The notes: generated by a model from the letters alone, not told the origin. A stretch of DNA of 41,385 nt from NS-12 sp045403215 (GCA_045403215.1 JAXIOW010000111.1:1-41385), one strand, 5' to 3'; numbered from the stretch's first letter, positions 1 through 8,895 are shown. Numbers and translations are program-made.

Positions 1-321
1 ACGGCCGTGATCGAGCGCTATGCGCCCGAAGCGGTGCGCGTGCGGGTGGAGACCCCGCAGCCGGCGGTCCTCATCCTGCTCGACGCTTTTGACAAGGGCT
101 GGACGGCCACGCTCGAGAATGGCGTCGCGCTCCCCATCATGCGGGCCAACGCGCTGGCCCGAGCGGTCGCCGTGCCGGCGGGCCTCCACACCGTCACGTT
201 CCGGTACGAGACCCCGCTGTTGTGGGCCGGGGCGGGCGCGTCCCTGGCGGGCTGTCTGCTCTGCCTGGCGATGCTCGCGCGCGCCCGCGGGGGGACCCGC
301 AAGAGCCAGCGCACGCCATGA
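1..321 (+). CDS. C-terminal fragment of a YfhO-like membrane protein (5' end outside window)
   Basis: The reading frame is open from base 1 and ends with TGA at 319-321, so the gene starts upstream of the window. About 106 residues are visible: a soluble beta-type segment (TPQPAVLILLDAFDKGWTA), then a final hydrophobic segment and a basic tail. This is the typical end of large YfhO/GT-C-like polytopic membrane proteins, which carry a periplasmic C-terminal domain and a last membrane helix. It is nearly identical to the end of the next gene (bases 4-273 match 2385-2654), so the two are tandem paralogues. Its stop overlaps the next start as ATGA, which suggests co-translation. The substrate is unknown. 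Confidence 0.8.
   Translation, partial: TAVIERYAPEAVRVRVETPQPAVLILLDAFDKGWTATLENGVALPIMRANALARAVAVPAGLHTVTFRYETPLLWAGAGASLAGCLLCLAMLARARGGTRKSQRTP
4..273 (+). repeat. Duplicated 3' gene segment, copy 1 (partner 2385-2654)
   Basis: About 270 bases at the end of the first membrane-protein gene align without gaps to 2385-2654 at an offset of 2381. By eye the identity is around 85-90 percent at DNA level. The match includes long identical stretches such as the one covering ETPQPAVLILLDAF. It marks a tandem gene duplication or later gene conversion; how far it extends 5' cannot be seen. Confidence 0.85.
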
Positions 322-2699
322 GTCTCAGCACGCCCGAAGAAACGCCGCGCGCCGTGCGCCGGATCATGGCCCGCGGGGGGGCGCCGACTGGACTCGCGCT
401 GGCGGTGCTCTGCGTCCTCACGCTCGCCTTCTACCACAGACTCTGGCTGCCCGACTTGGTGCTGATTAAGCGCGATGCCTTTCTCTTCTACCTCCCGATC
501 AAACAGTACATGATGGAGCGGCTGGCGGCCGGCGCGCTGCCGCAATGGTTCCCGTATGAGGCGTTAGGCCGCCCGTTCATCGGCGTGACCGTCACGGGGG
601 TCTTCCATCCCTTCACCCTGCTCTATGTCTTCTTTTCGGCGCCCGACGCCTATCGCGCCTCCACGCTCCTGTCGTGTCTGCTGGCCGCGCTCGGGGCCTT
701 TGCGCTCGGACGGGTGCTGGCGTTCTCACGCACGGGCGCCCTCGTCGCCAGCATCTCGTTCACGCTCTCCGGTTATCTTGTGTCAGCCCTCGTCAATATC
801 GTCTACCTGTACTCATTGTGTGTGCTCCCGCTCTTCATCGCGGCCGTCGAGAAGACCCTCAGAGACGGCCGTGCCTGGGTGGTCGCGCCGGCGGTCATCT
901 GGGCGACTGTCTTTCTGAACGGTGACGCGCAGACAGGATACTACTACGGCTTTATGGCGCTGCTGTGGACAGCGGCACGCGCGGAAGGTTCCTATCGTGA
1001 AGCGGGACTCCGGTTGGTGCTTACCGGCGCTCTCGCAGCCCTGCTCGCCGCTATTCAGCTCGCGCCGGCGTGGGTGGTCTTTATGAACAGCACCCGCGCA
1101 CAGCCTGCCGAATTCCATGAGCAGGCTGTGCAGTGGTCGACCCATCCATTACGCTTGTTCACCATAGTGGCTTCCCCGATCACCGAGAAGGTTGATCCAG
1201 TGGTCGTGGCACGCGTCTTTCTCGGAAGTCCGAAGTGGGGCCTCTGGGCCGATAGCCTCTACCTCGGAGTTCCCGTGATCGGGCTGGCGTTCCTGGGAGC
1301 CTGGCAACGCCGCGACCTCCGAGTCCTGGCCCTGCTCGCCTGCGTGGCCCTGTTTCTGTCGCTCGGACGGTTCGGTGGTCTCTATGATGCCTTCTACCAT
1401 CTTGTGCCGCTGTGGTCGGCGTTCCGCTTCCCCGAGAAACTCATGGGCATCTTCTCCTTCGCGATGGCCATGCTCGCAGGGGCGGGGCTCGACGCGTTAC
1501 GGGCGGGAAAGGGGCGCCCTGCACCGTGGCTTGTCGGCGCAATCTTATGCGCGTGCGCCGGTCTCTTAATTCGCTCAGAAGCTATCAGCGCATGGACGGC
1601 TGCCGGCTTCGACGCACCACCTGCGCTGGCCCATGAGGTGACCGAGGCGACCGCGTACGCCTTCCTCTTCAGCGCAGTCGCCTCTCTCGGCATGTGGCTG
1701 GTCATTGCCGGAGCTGCAAAAGGATGGCTACGCGAAGCGCTTGTCCTCGCCACCCTTCCGGCAATCATCGCGCTCGACCTTGCGCATGCCAACATTGAGG
1801 TGTACTCCACAGCACCGGCCGAAGCGGCGTCGTTCGAACCTCCCCTCGCCCAGGCCCTGAGGGCGCGTGAAGGCACCTTGATGCCAGGCCGTTTCCGCCT
1901 GCTCTCAACCCTGGACTCGAAATACGTCGTCCCCAAACACATCTATCGCCTCCTGGGCTATCAGTCCGATGCGGTGGTGGGACGGCAGGCCCTCTATCCG
2001 GAGCACAATGCCCAGTTTCACGTCGAGGCGGTGGATGGGCATCTTCCCGGCTACAGCACGGCGCTCAACGCCATGCTGCCGAAGAAGACTGGGGTAGAGA
2101 TCACCGGACGTTTCAATGTGTCCTATTATATCGGTCACAGAAGTTCCCTCCAATCGCCGCAGTTTGCCGATTCGCTGGTGGCCGTCGTTCCCGATTATGA
2201 CCTCGCACTGTTCCGCAATCCTGTCCCCGCCAAACCGCGCGCCTATCTGTCGCGGCGACCGGAACGCGCAACCTCGCCGGTCGATCCCGTGGCACTGCGT
2301 CAGCGGCCCGATTTCCTGAGCGGAGACGTGGATGTGATCGAAACGACCGACGCGACCCTGCCGGGCTCCGCGCTCAGCGGCTCTGCCGTGATCGAGCGCT
2401 ACGTTCCCGAAGAGGTGCGGGTGCGGGTGGAAACCCCGCAGCCGGCGGTGCTCATCCTGCTGGACGCCTTCGATCAGGGCTGGACGGCTACGCTCGAGAA
2501 CGGCGCTGAGACGCCGATCCGACGCGCCAATGTCCTCGTTCGGGCGGTCGTCGTGCCGGCGGGCGTCCACACCATCACGTTCCGGTACGAGACGCCGTTG
2601 CTGCGCGTGGGCGCGGCGGCCTCCCTCGCAGGCATGCTGCTCTGCCTGGGCATGATCGTCCACGCGAGTTGGCGAAGGCACGCAAGGTCCGGAGTATGA
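318..2699 (+). CDS. YfhO-family polytopic membrane protein
   Basis: The predicted protein has 793 residues. The ATG at 318 is chosen because it overlaps the preceding stop (ATGA); an open frame continues upstream to 222 but would overlap the previous gene. After a short basic N-terminus (about 30 residues) come roughly a dozen hydrophobic segments (first around ALAVLCVLTLAFYH), with loops such as NGDAQTGYYYG. A periplasmic domain of about 250 residues and a last membrane helix follow. Length and layout fit the YfhO/DUF6044-type bacterial membrane proteins, relatives of GT-C glycosyltransferases that in Gram-positives help decorate cell-envelope polymers. Whether this one transfers a sugar is not shown by the sequence. 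It overlaps bioF by four bases but is probably not functionally linked to it. Confidence 0.8.
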   Translation: MSLSTPEETPRAVRRIMARGGAPTGLALAVLCVLTLAFYHRLWLPDLVLIKRDAFLFYLPIKQYMMERLAAGALPQWFPYEALGRPFIGVTVTGVFHPFTLLYVFFSAPDAYRASTLLSCLLAALGAFALGRVLAFSRTGALVASISFTLSGYLVSALVNIVYLYSLCVLPLFIAAVEKTLRDGRAWVVAPAVIWATVFLNGDAQTGYYYGFMALLWTAARAEGSYREAGLRLVLTGALAALLAAIQLAPAWVVFMNSTRAQPAEFHEQAVQWSTHPLRLFTIVASPITEKVDPVVVARVFLGSPKWGLWADSLYLGVPVIGLAFLGAWQRRDLRVLALLACVALFLSLGRFGGLYDAFYHLVPLWSAFRFPEKLMGIFSFAMAMLAGAGLDALRAGKGRPAPWLVGAILCACAGLLIRSEAISAWTAAGFDAPPALAHEVTEATAYAFLFSAVASLGMWLVIAGAAKGWLREALVLATLPAIIALDLAHANIEVYSTAPAEAASFEPPLAQALRAREGTLMPGRFRLLSTLDSKYVVPKHIYRLLGYQSDAVVGRQALYPEHNAQFHVEAVDGHLPGYSTALNAMLPKKTGVEITGRFNVSYYIGHRSSLQSPQFADSLVAVVPDYDLALFRNPVPAKPRAYLSRRPERATSPVDPVALRQRPDFLSGDVDVIETTDATLPGSALSGSAVIERYVPEEVRVRVETPQPAVLILLDAFDQGWTATLENGAETPIRRANVLVRAVVVPAGVHTITFRYETPLLRVGAAASLAGMLLCLGMIVHASWRRHARSGV
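2385..2654 (+). repeat. Duplicated 3' gene segment, copy 2 (partner 4-273)
   Basis: Second copy of the duplicated segment, encoding the C-terminal domain and last membrane helix of the 793-residue YfhO-like protein. Differences from copy 1 are scattered substitutions, many silent and some conservative (K/Q after DAFD). This is consistent with two functional paralogues rather than a decaying pseudogene. Confidence 0.85.
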
Positions 2700-3904
2700 G
2701 GAGCGTCATGTACCGCTCCCGCTTGGATGCCCTGGCCCGGCGCTCCCTCCTCCGGCGACTGCGCACGATCGACTCCGCACCCGGAGCCGAGGTTGAACTG
2801 GACGGACGCCGGATCCTTCTTTTCTCCTCCAATAATTACTTGGACCTCGCCACCCATCCGCGGGTGATCGAAGCCGCCATCAACGCCCTCCGCCGCTACG
2901 GCGTCGGAGCGGGGGCCTCGCGGCTGGTGTCCGGGAGTCTCCGCCCTCATCGGGAGCTTGAATCGCGCCTGGCAGCCTTCAAACGTGTCGAGGCCGCCCT
3001 GGTGTTCCCGACCGGATACCAGGCCAACCTGGGCCTGATCACCACGCTGGCGGAAGACTGCTCGGTCATCTACGCAGACCGGCTCTGCCACGCCAGCGTG
3101 ATTGACGCGTGCCGTCTCTGCGACGCCCCGCTGCGGGTGTATCGCCACCGGGACCATGCGCAGCTTGCGCGGCTCCTGCACCGTGGGCGGGCTCCCCGCC
3201 CCGCGCTGGTCGTCACGGACGGCGTGTTCAGCATGGACGGGGATCTGGCTCCGCTCCCAGAGCTCGACAAAATGGCGGAGCAGGCCGGCGCCACCGTGGT
3301 CGTGGACGACGCACACGGGACCGGCGTCATGGGCGCGACCGGTCGGGGGACGGTGGAGCACTTCGGGCTGGAGGGCCGGCCGCTCGTGCAGATGGGGACC
3401 CTCAGCAAGGCGTTGGGCGGGCTCGGCGGCTTCGTTGCGGGGTCTCGAGATCTGATTGAGTACCTGGTGAACCGGGCGCGCGCCTTCATCTACACGACAG
3501 CGCTCCCGCCCGCGCTGGCCGCGGCCGCCATCGCGGCGCTCGACGTGATCGAAGACGAACCGGAGCGACGCGAGCGGTTGTGGGCCCTCCGTCGCCGCCT
3601 GCACGACGGTGTCAGGCAGGCGGGCTTCGACACCCTGGACAGCCGCGCGCCGATCATTCCGCTTCTCATCGGAGACGCCGAGGCGGCGCTCCGCCTCTCC
3701 GAGGCCCTGCTGGCCCACGGCATTTACGCGCCGGCCATCCGCCCGCCGACGGTGCCCACCGGTACCAGTCGCATCCGCCTGAGCGTGACGGCCGGTCACA
3801 CGTCGGCACAGATTGATCACCTGCTGGAGGTGTTGCAGAAGGTCTGCGCGTTGGATGAGGGTCTGCGAGAGAGACTTAGAGCCGCCCCCCCACCGTCCCC
3901 TTGA
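2696..3904 (+). CDS. bioF: 8-amino-7-oxononanoate synthase
   Basis: A PLP-dependent alpha-oxoamine synthase that condenses pimeloyl-ACP (or -CoA) with alanine in biotin synthesis. The 402 residues match the family length. Visible signatures are FSSNNYLDLATHP near the N-terminus, GAGASRLVSG, the DDAHGTG motif with the cofactor-stacking His at about 207, and TLSKALGG with the PLP Schiff-base Lys at about 238. The start is ambiguous. ATG 2696 overlaps the upstream stop (ATGA) with AAGG eight bases before it. ATG 2708 has AGGAG four bases before it and would lose four residues. The downstream SDR and bioD genes form a biotin cluster with it, separated by a convergent lipoprotein gene whose end overlaps this gene's end by 29 bases. 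Confidence 0.93.
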   Translation: MRSVMYRSRLDALARRSLLRRLRTIDSAPGAEVELDGRRILLFSSNNYLDLATHPRVIEAAINALRRYGVGAGASRLVSGSLRPHRELESRLAAFKRVEAALVFPTGYQANLGLITTLAEDCSVIYADRLCHASVIDACRLCDAPLRVYRHRDHAQLARLLHRGRAPRPALVVTDGVFSMDGDLAPLPELDKMAEQAGATVVVDDAHGTGVMGATGRGTVEHFGLEGRPLVQMGTLSKALGGLGGFVAGSRDLIEYLVNRARAFIYTTALPPALAAAAIAALDVIEDEPERRERLWALRRRLHDGVRQAGFDTLDSRAPIIPLLIGDAEAALRLSEALLAHGIYAPAIRPPTVPTGTSRIRLSVTAGHTSAQIDHLLEVLQKVCALDEGLRERLRAAPPPSP

Positions 3905-4682
3905 GCGTATAGCTTTCCAGTTCCTCGCTCACGTAGGTCACCTCGCCGCGGGTCTCCAACACAGGAGGGGCTTCGATCTCCTCCACGTACTTCACCAGCC
4001 CGACGCCGCGGACGAACCAGCTTGTGATCCGGTCCCGGCTTGTGATGGCACGCCGATCCTTCGTCAAGGAGATCACGAGGGTCATCGAGGCATCGATCTG
4101 GACGGCATCGTTGAAGGTGCCGGCCGGCACCGTCACCGGCGTGTGCGCCACGACCCGGACGTCCGCGACGACGTCCGCCCGCTCGTGACGGCCGTCGCCG
4201 TCCAGGTCCGCCTGCATGTCCACGCCCCGCTTCTCGAGCTGCCGGAAGGTGCCGTTCATGACCAGGGGGAACGCCAGCACCCGGTAGGGAACCAGCTGCT
4301 GTTCAAACGGCGTGGTGGGCTGGCTGCCGTAATAGGTGATCCCCGTCTTGTCCCGGCGGAAGAACCCGTCGGTCAGCCCCTTGTTCCCCTGGTTGGTTTC
4401 CCGGAAGATCTTGACGGTTTCGCCTTTGAGGTTGGTCGTGCCGATGGCGGACACTTCGTTCGTAAAGGTCACCTCGGCGACCCGCTCGACCGCGTCCGTG
4501 CGGCTGCGGCCTCGATAGCGCCAGACGCTGCCGATCTCGTCCGGGAAATACTCCTCGGTGTTTTGAATCTCCTGGAGGACGGGATTGTTGCCGGCCGCAT
4601 CGAGCCCAGCCGAAGGCAGGACACATCCCGCGCTGACGACCAGCACTGCGATGAGGGCGTTCTGACGCACGGGACGGATCAA
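3876..4682 (-). CDS. Predicted lipoprotein of unknown function
   Basis: I do not recognise a family. The predicted protein begins with a basic n-region and a hydrophobic stretch (ALIAVLVV) ending in SAGC, a lipobox-like site, so it is probably an exported lipoprotein. The mature part is rich in beta-type segments, with an early motif YFPDEIGSVWRYRG and a middle part ending in TVPAGTFNDAVQI. This resembles many periplasmic DUF-type domains that read like a heme- or lipid-free beta sandwich. ATGs at 4766, 4763 and 4754 are in frame but lie upstream of the predicted transcription start near 4731. I therefore favour TTG 4682, or GTG 4670, which gives a normal 16- to 20-residue signal. The 3' end overlaps the bioF end by 29 bases on the opposite strand. 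Confidence 0.65.
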   Translation of the reverse strand: MIRPVRQNALIAVLVVSAGCVLPSAGLDAAGNNPVLQEIQNTEEYFPDEIGSVWRYRGRSRTDAVERVAEVTFTNEVSAIGTTNLKGETVKIFRETNQGNKGLTDGFFRRDKTGITYYGSQPTTPFEQQLVPYRVLAFPLVMNGTFRQLEKRGVDMQADLDGDGRHERADVVADVRVVAHTPVTVPAGTFNDAVQIDASMTLVISLTKDRRAITSRDRITSWFVRGVGLVKYVEEIEAPPVLETRGEVTYVSEELESYTLKGTVGGRL

Positions 4683-4737
4683 CCTCTTGCTCTTTCTCTT
4701 GCCGGACCGGACGGTAGCGACCGACCCTGTTTGGCGT

Positions 4738-4766
4738 AAAGTAGCACAACCCATCCGCACCATCAA
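4738..4766 (-). promoter_or_regulatory. Predicted sigma-70-type promoter of the lipoprotein gene
   Basis: On the minus strand TTGATG (4761-4766) is followed by exactly 17 bases and TACTTT (4738-4743). The predicted start of transcription is near 4731, inside the long open frame, which argues against the upstream ATG codons. It lies back to back with the SDR promoter. Confidence 0.5.
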
Positions 4767-4779
4767 GGCATGCCAGTCA

Positions 4780-4788
4780 TGTTATAAT
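4780..4788 (+). promoter_or_regulatory. Extended -10 promoter of the SDR-bioD operon
   Basis: TGTTATAAT combines a perfect TATAAT (4783-4788) with the TG of an extended -10 element. No good -35 box is seen at the expected distance. Transcription should start near 4795, giving a leader of about 18 bases before the GTG at 4813. Confidence 0.6.
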
Positions 4789-4812
4789 CCCTCCCCACCT
4801 CGCGAGGGCTAC

Positions 4813-5559
4813 GTGGAATCCAGGAGATCATCCGAGAGCCGTGTGGTGCTGGTGACCGGGGCTTCCCGGGGGCTCGGCCGCGCCATTGCGGTCGGCTTCG
4901 GCGCAGTCGGCGCTCGCGTAATCGTCAACTACCGGACGAACGCCGACGAGGCCGACCGGACGGTCAAGGCTGTCGAAGACGCGGGCGGCTCCGCGTTCGC
5001 CTACCAGGCCGACGTCCGGGACGAGAAGAACGTCGCCGCGATGGTATCGGCCGCGGTGGCTCGGTGGCACCGGCTGGACGTGCTGGTCTGTAACGCGGCG
5101 GCGTCCGACGACAGCCTGCTCCTCCGCCTCTCGGACGAAGCCTGGGACAGAGTCCTCGCCACCACCTTAACCGGTGTCTTTCTCTGCCTGCAGAGCGCGG
5201 GCGCCGTCATGCAGGCCCAAGGCGACGGTTCCGTGATCCTCGTCGGGTCCTTCTCGGCGCTCCAGGGACGAGCCGGCCAGGCACCCTACGCGGCAGCCAA
5301 GGCAGGCCTCCTCGGGCTCCTGCGGAGCGTCGCGCGCGAATGGGGACCGGCGAACGTACGCGTCAACATGGTCCTGCCGGGCTGGCATGCCACGGCCCTG
5401 ACTGGGTTTCGCGACGATCCGGCGCCGGCCCCGTTCGGTCCGGCCCTCGGACACGGCACGACCATGGACGCCGTGGCCGCCTTCGTGGTGGCGCTGGCGG
5501 CCATGCGGGACGTCTCCGGTCAGGTCTTCAACCTCGACAGCCGGATCCCTTCCTTTTGA
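4813..5559 (+). CDS. SDR-family oxidoreductase (FabG-like) in the biotin cluster
   Basis: A classical short-chain dehydrogenase/reductase of 248 residues. It has the NAD(P)-binding TGASRGLG at residues 15-22, the NAA motif, and the catalytic triad S146, Y159 (YAAAK) and K163. The Arg after GAS suggests NADPH preference. The start is GTG 4813, with GAGGG four bases upstream and the SDR core beginning right after; longer frames would pass the promoter. It resembles 3-oxoacyl-ACP reductases. Its place immediately before bioD, with the TGA stop overlapping the bioD TTG start, suggests a role in making or elongating the pimelate moiety. That role is inferred from position only. Confidence 0.85.
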   Translation: MESRRSSESRVVLVTGASRGLGRAIAVGFGAVGARVIVNYRTNADEADRTVKAVEDAGGSAFAYQADVRDEKNVAAMVSAAVARWHRLDVLVCNAAASDDSLLLRLSDEAWDRVLATTLTGVFLCLQSAGAVMQAQGDGSVILVGSFSALQGRAGQAPYAAAKAGLLGLLRSVAREWGPANVRVNMVLPGWHATALTGFRDDPAPAPFGPALGHGTTMDAVAAFVVALAAMRDVSGQVFNLDSRIPSF

Positions 5560-6293
5560 CCCGCCACGCGCCGACAGCCTGCGGCGTCTTCGTCACCGGC
5601 ACCGACACCGGCATCGGCAAGACGCTGGTGACGGCCACTGTGGCGTCGGCGCTGAAGGCACAGGGTGTCAACGCCGGGGTCATGAAGCCAATCACCACGG
5701 GACCGGCCGACGGGCACGCGCTTTCCGATCCAGACTGGCTCCTCTCCGTCATGGAGACCCGGGATGAGCCCGACCTTGTCGCCCCCTATCGCTTCCGGCT
5801 TGCCGCGGCGCCGCTCGTCGCCGCCGCCCACGCCAACGTTGCGATCGACCCGACGCGCATCACGCAGGCGCTCCAGACCCTGTCGTCTCGTCACGACTGC
5901 GTGCTCGTGGAAGGCATCGGCGGCGTGCTCGTGCCCGTCACCCCGGACCTGTTCGTCGTGGATCTGATCAAGCGCCTGGGCTTGCCGGCGCTCCTCGTGG
6001 CCGGTGCCGGTCTCGGCAGCATCAATCACACCCTTCTGACGCTGGACTGCCTGCGAACACGCGGCGTGCCGATCCTGGGGCTGGTCTTCAACCACCCGGC
6101 CAGACCGCCGTCGGCTCCGGACGAGAGCGACACGATCCCGACCATCCTGCGTCTCTCGCACGTCCGCTCGTTCGGCGAATTGCCGTACTGCGAGGGGCTT
6201 CCCGCCACGTGGCTGCGACATCGGGACACGCTCATCGCCCGACTCGACGCCCAGGGACTGCTGGACACACTGGGTCTGCGAAAGCTGGCTTAA
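5556..6293 (+). CDS. bioD: Dethiobiotin synthetase
   Basis: An ATP-dependent carboxylase that closes the ureido ring of dethiobiotin from 7,8-diaminopelargonate and CO2. The protein has 245 residues, close to the family length. The P-loop GTDTGIGKT lies at residues 15-23 (Lys22), MKPITTGP follows, and VLVEGIGGVLVP is the conserved middle motif. The start is TTG 5556, embedded in the preceding stop (TTGA), implying translational coupling to the SDR gene. No later ATG or GTG would keep the P-loop. It converges on trpC with only 14 bases between the stops and no visible terminator. Confidence 0.93.
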   Translation: MTRHAPTACGVFVTGTDTGIGKTLVTATVASALKAQGVNAGVMKPITTGPADGHALSDPDWLLSVMETRDEPDLVAPYRFRLAAAPLVAAAHANVAIDPTRITQALQTLSSRHDCVLVEGIGGVLVPVTPDLFVVDLIKRLGLPALLVAGAGLGSINHTLLTLDCLRTRGVPILGLVFNHPARPPSAPDESDTIPTILRLSHVRSFGELPYCEGLPATWLRHRDTLIARLDAQGLLDTLGLRKLA

Positions 6294-6307
6294 GGAGCTG
6301 TCGAAGA

Positions 6308-7129
6308 CTATTCCTCCTCGCGTCCGATCAGCTCCTTGATCTTCGCCCCGACGTCCTGGGCCGTCATGAGAGACTCGCCGACGAGGATGGCCCGGACGCC
6401 CGCCTCGGCCACCCGCTTCACGTCGTCCCGTGTGAAGATGCCGCTCTCGCTCACGATCAGCTTGTTCCCGGAAATGCGCTTGGCCAGCCGGAACGTCACA
6501 TCGAGTGTCGTCACGAACGTCGTCAGGTCGCGGTTGTTGATCCCGATGATCCGGGCTTCGGGAAGCCGTTCGAGCAGCAGGTCCAGCTCCCGCTCATGGT
6601 GCACCTCGAGCAGCACGTCCAGGCTGAACTCCTGCCGGGCCAGATGGTAGAAATCAACCAGTTGCACACGATCGAGCGCCGCCACGATCAACAGGACGGC
6701 ATCCGCCAGATGCGCCCGCGCCTCGTAGAACTGGAGCTCGTCCACCATGAACTCCTTGTTGAGCGCGGGCAGCGGCACCTTCTCGCGAATCGCGCGCAGG
6801 TCGTCGAGACTGCCCTGGAAAAATTCCCGGTCGGTCAGGACGGAGAGCGCAGCGGCCCCGTGCTCGTGATAGGTCTGGGCGATCGTGAGGGGGTCGAAGT
6901 TCTCGCAGAGAACCCCTTTGCTGGGCGAGGCTTTTTTGACTTCGGCGATCAGCCGCGGCATTTCCACCCGCTGAGCGCTGACTGTACGGGGCAGTCCGGC
7001 GAGGGCCTGGTAGAAGCCGACCGGCTTCGGCGCATCACGGATCTTCGCCTTCAGAGCGGCGAGATAGCGGGCGTTCTTCTTCTCTCTGATCTCCCGCCTC
7101 TTGTGCTCAAGTATTTTGTCGAGAATCAC
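6308..7129 (-). CDS. trpC: Indole-3-glycerol phosphate synthase
   Basis: Converts carboxyphenylamino-deoxyribulose phosphate to indole-3-glycerol phosphate, the fourth committed step of tryptophan synthesis. The 273 residues form a single-domain TIM barrel, not fused to TrpF. Motifs include LIAEVKKASPSKG (catalytic Lys and substrate loop), ALSVLTDREFFQGS, FMVDELQFYEAR, IIGINNRDLTTF and VSESGIFTRDDV. The start is a GTG at 7127-7129 with a GGGGCGA stretch upstream. It is last in the trpE-G-D-C run; a heptamer inverted repeat fills most of the 97-base gap to trpD. trpF, trpB and trpA are not in the window. Confidence 0.95.
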   Translation of the reverse strand: MILDKILEHKRREIREKKNARYLAALKAKIRDAPKPVGFYQALAGLPRTVSAQRVEMPRLIAEVKKASPSKGVLCENFDPLTIAQTYHEHGAAALSVLTDREFFQGSLDDLRAIREKVPLPALNKEFMVDELQFYEARAHLADAVLLIVAALDRVQLVDFYHLARQEFSLDVLLEVHHERELDLLLERLPEARIIGINNRDLTTFVTTLDVTFRLAKRISGNKLIVSESGIFTRDDVKRVAEAGVRAILVGESLMTAQDVGAKIKELIGREEE

Positions 7130-7146
7130 GGCTTCGCCCCGTTGCC

Positions 7147-7232
7147 CGTTAAACGTTAATCGTTATACGTTAATCGTGTTGGAGACTTAACTCATCTGCT
7201 ACCGTTTAACGTTTAACGAATAACGGTTAACG
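7147..7232. repeat. Heptamer inverted repeat, element 1 (trpD-trpC gap)
   Basis: The left arm (7147-7177) consists of four 7-base units of the form CGTTANN plus a partial unit. The right arm (7202-7232) is its reverse complement with 26 of 31 positions matching. The loop of about 24 bases is unrelated. The right arm runs into trpD and supplies its last Arg codon and TAA stop (7227-7229). A near-copy in opposite orientation lies at 8815-8886. The RNA could form a long imperfect, AU-rich hairpin. Confidence 0.85.
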
Positions 7233-8237
7233 ATTTGTCCATTTAACAAGGCGCTCCAGCTTGTCCATCGCCGCCCCGGACTGGATGATCGTCCGCGCCA
7301 GGGCCACCCCGTCCTGCAAGGTCGCCGCTTTCCCGCACGCGACCAGCGCCGGCGCGGCGTTGATGAGAACGAGCTGCTGGCGCGGGCCTTCGCGCCCGGA
7401 CAGGATGTCCCGGGTGATCCGCGCGTTCTCCTCCGCATCTCCTCCTTCCAAATCCTTGGCGCGCACCCGCTGCAGCCCGAAATCGCGGGGCTCGACCATG
7501 TAGCTGGTGAGCCGGCCCGCCTTGCCTTCGGAGACACGCGTCCGGTCCGCCAGCGTGATCTCGTCCAGCCCGTCCATGCCGTGGACCACGTAGCAGTGCC
7601 GCCCGCCCAGCCGCATCAGCACATTCGCCAGCAGGTCCGTGAGGGCCTCATGGTACACGCCGACGATCTGGATGGACGCCCCGGCGGGATTGGTCAGCGG
7701 CCCCAGTAGATTGAAGATCGTGCGGACGCCGATCTCCTGGCGCGGGCCCACGGCGTGTTTCATGGCGCCGTGAAACAGCGGAGCGAAGAGAAATCCAATG
7801 CCGATCTCGTTCACGCACTCTTCAGTCCGCTCGGGCGGGAGATCGAGGCGTACCCCCAGAGCCTTCAGCACGTCCGCGCTGCCCGAGCGCGAGGAGACCG
7901 CTCGGTTGCCGTGCTTGGCCACGGTGATCCCCGCGCCCGCCACCACGAACGCGACCGCGGTGGACACGTTGAAGGTCGCCCCCCCGTCTCCGCCCGTCCC
8001 GCATGTGTCCACGACAACCGGATCGGTCGCGCGGATGCGCACGGCCTTCGCCCGCATCGCCCGGGCGGAACCCGTGATCTCGTCCACCGTTTCTCCCTTC
8101 ATACGGAGCGCAGTGACGTAGGCCGCGATCTGCGCCGGCGTAGCCTGGCCCTCCATGATTTCGTGCATGGCGGCTTCGGCCTCGGCCTCCGTCAGGTCCA
8201 GCCGGTCCACGACTTTGGCGATGGCGTCTTTGATCAT
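7227..8237 (-). CDS. trpD: Anthranilate phosphoribosyltransferase
   Basis: Transfers phosphoribosyl from PRPP to anthranilate. The protein has 336 residues, the normal length. The PRPP-binding GTGGDG motif is at residues 80-85, followed by FNVSTAVAFVVAGAG, KHGNRAVSSRSGSADVL, FLFAPLFHGAMKH and RTIFNLLGPLTNPA, all family signatures. It starts nine bases after the trpG stop, so the two are probably coupled. The last codon and stop lie inside the heptamer repeat, so the extreme C-terminus is contributed by the repeat. Confidence 0.95.
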   Translation of the reverse strand: MIKDAIAKVVDRLDLTEAEAEAAMHEIMEGQATPAQIAAYVTALRMKGETVDEITGSARAMRAKAVRIRATDPVVVDTCGTGGDGGATFNVSTAVAFVVAGAGITVAKHGNRAVSSRSGSADVLKALGVRLDLPPERTEECVNEIGIGFLFAPLFHGAMKHAVGPRQEIGVRTIFNLLGPLTNPAGASIQIVGVYHEALTDLLANVLMRLGGRHCYVVHGMDGLDEITLADRTRVSEGKAGRLTSYMVEPRDFGLQRVRAKDLEGGDAEENARITRDILSGREGPRQQLVLINAAPALVACGKAATLQDGVALARTIIQSGAAMDKLERLVKWTNR

Positions 8238-8247
8238 AGGTGGAAGA

Positions 8248-8811
<564 letters not shown>

Positions 8812-8814
8812 GAG

Positions 8815-8886
8815 CGTTAATCGTTATTCGTTAAACGTTAAACGTAGAAGATTCCTGGTTGCCGATTAACGATTAACGTATAACGG
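8815..8886. repeat. Heptamer inverted repeat, element 2 (trpE-trpG gap)
   Basis: The left arm (8815-8844) has four CGTTANN units. The right arm (8863-8886) is its imperfect reverse complement, shifted by one unit. The left arm matches the reverse complement of element 1's right arm at 29 of 30 positions, and the first eight loop bases match at seven, so this is an inverted copy of element 1. It fills almost the whole gap between the trpE stop (8896) and the trpG start (8811). Confidence 0.85.
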
Positions 8887-8895
8887 TTTCCTCCC

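Noticed and set aside
4683..4766. Upstream ATG starts (4766, 4763, 4754) for the lipoprotein
   Set aside because: They lie at or before the predicted promoter and would put about 35 extra residues before the signal sequence.
7147..7232. Heptamer arrays as a CRISPR-like array
   Set aside because: The units are 7 bases with no spacers and the two arms are inverted; this is a hairpin element, not CRISPR.
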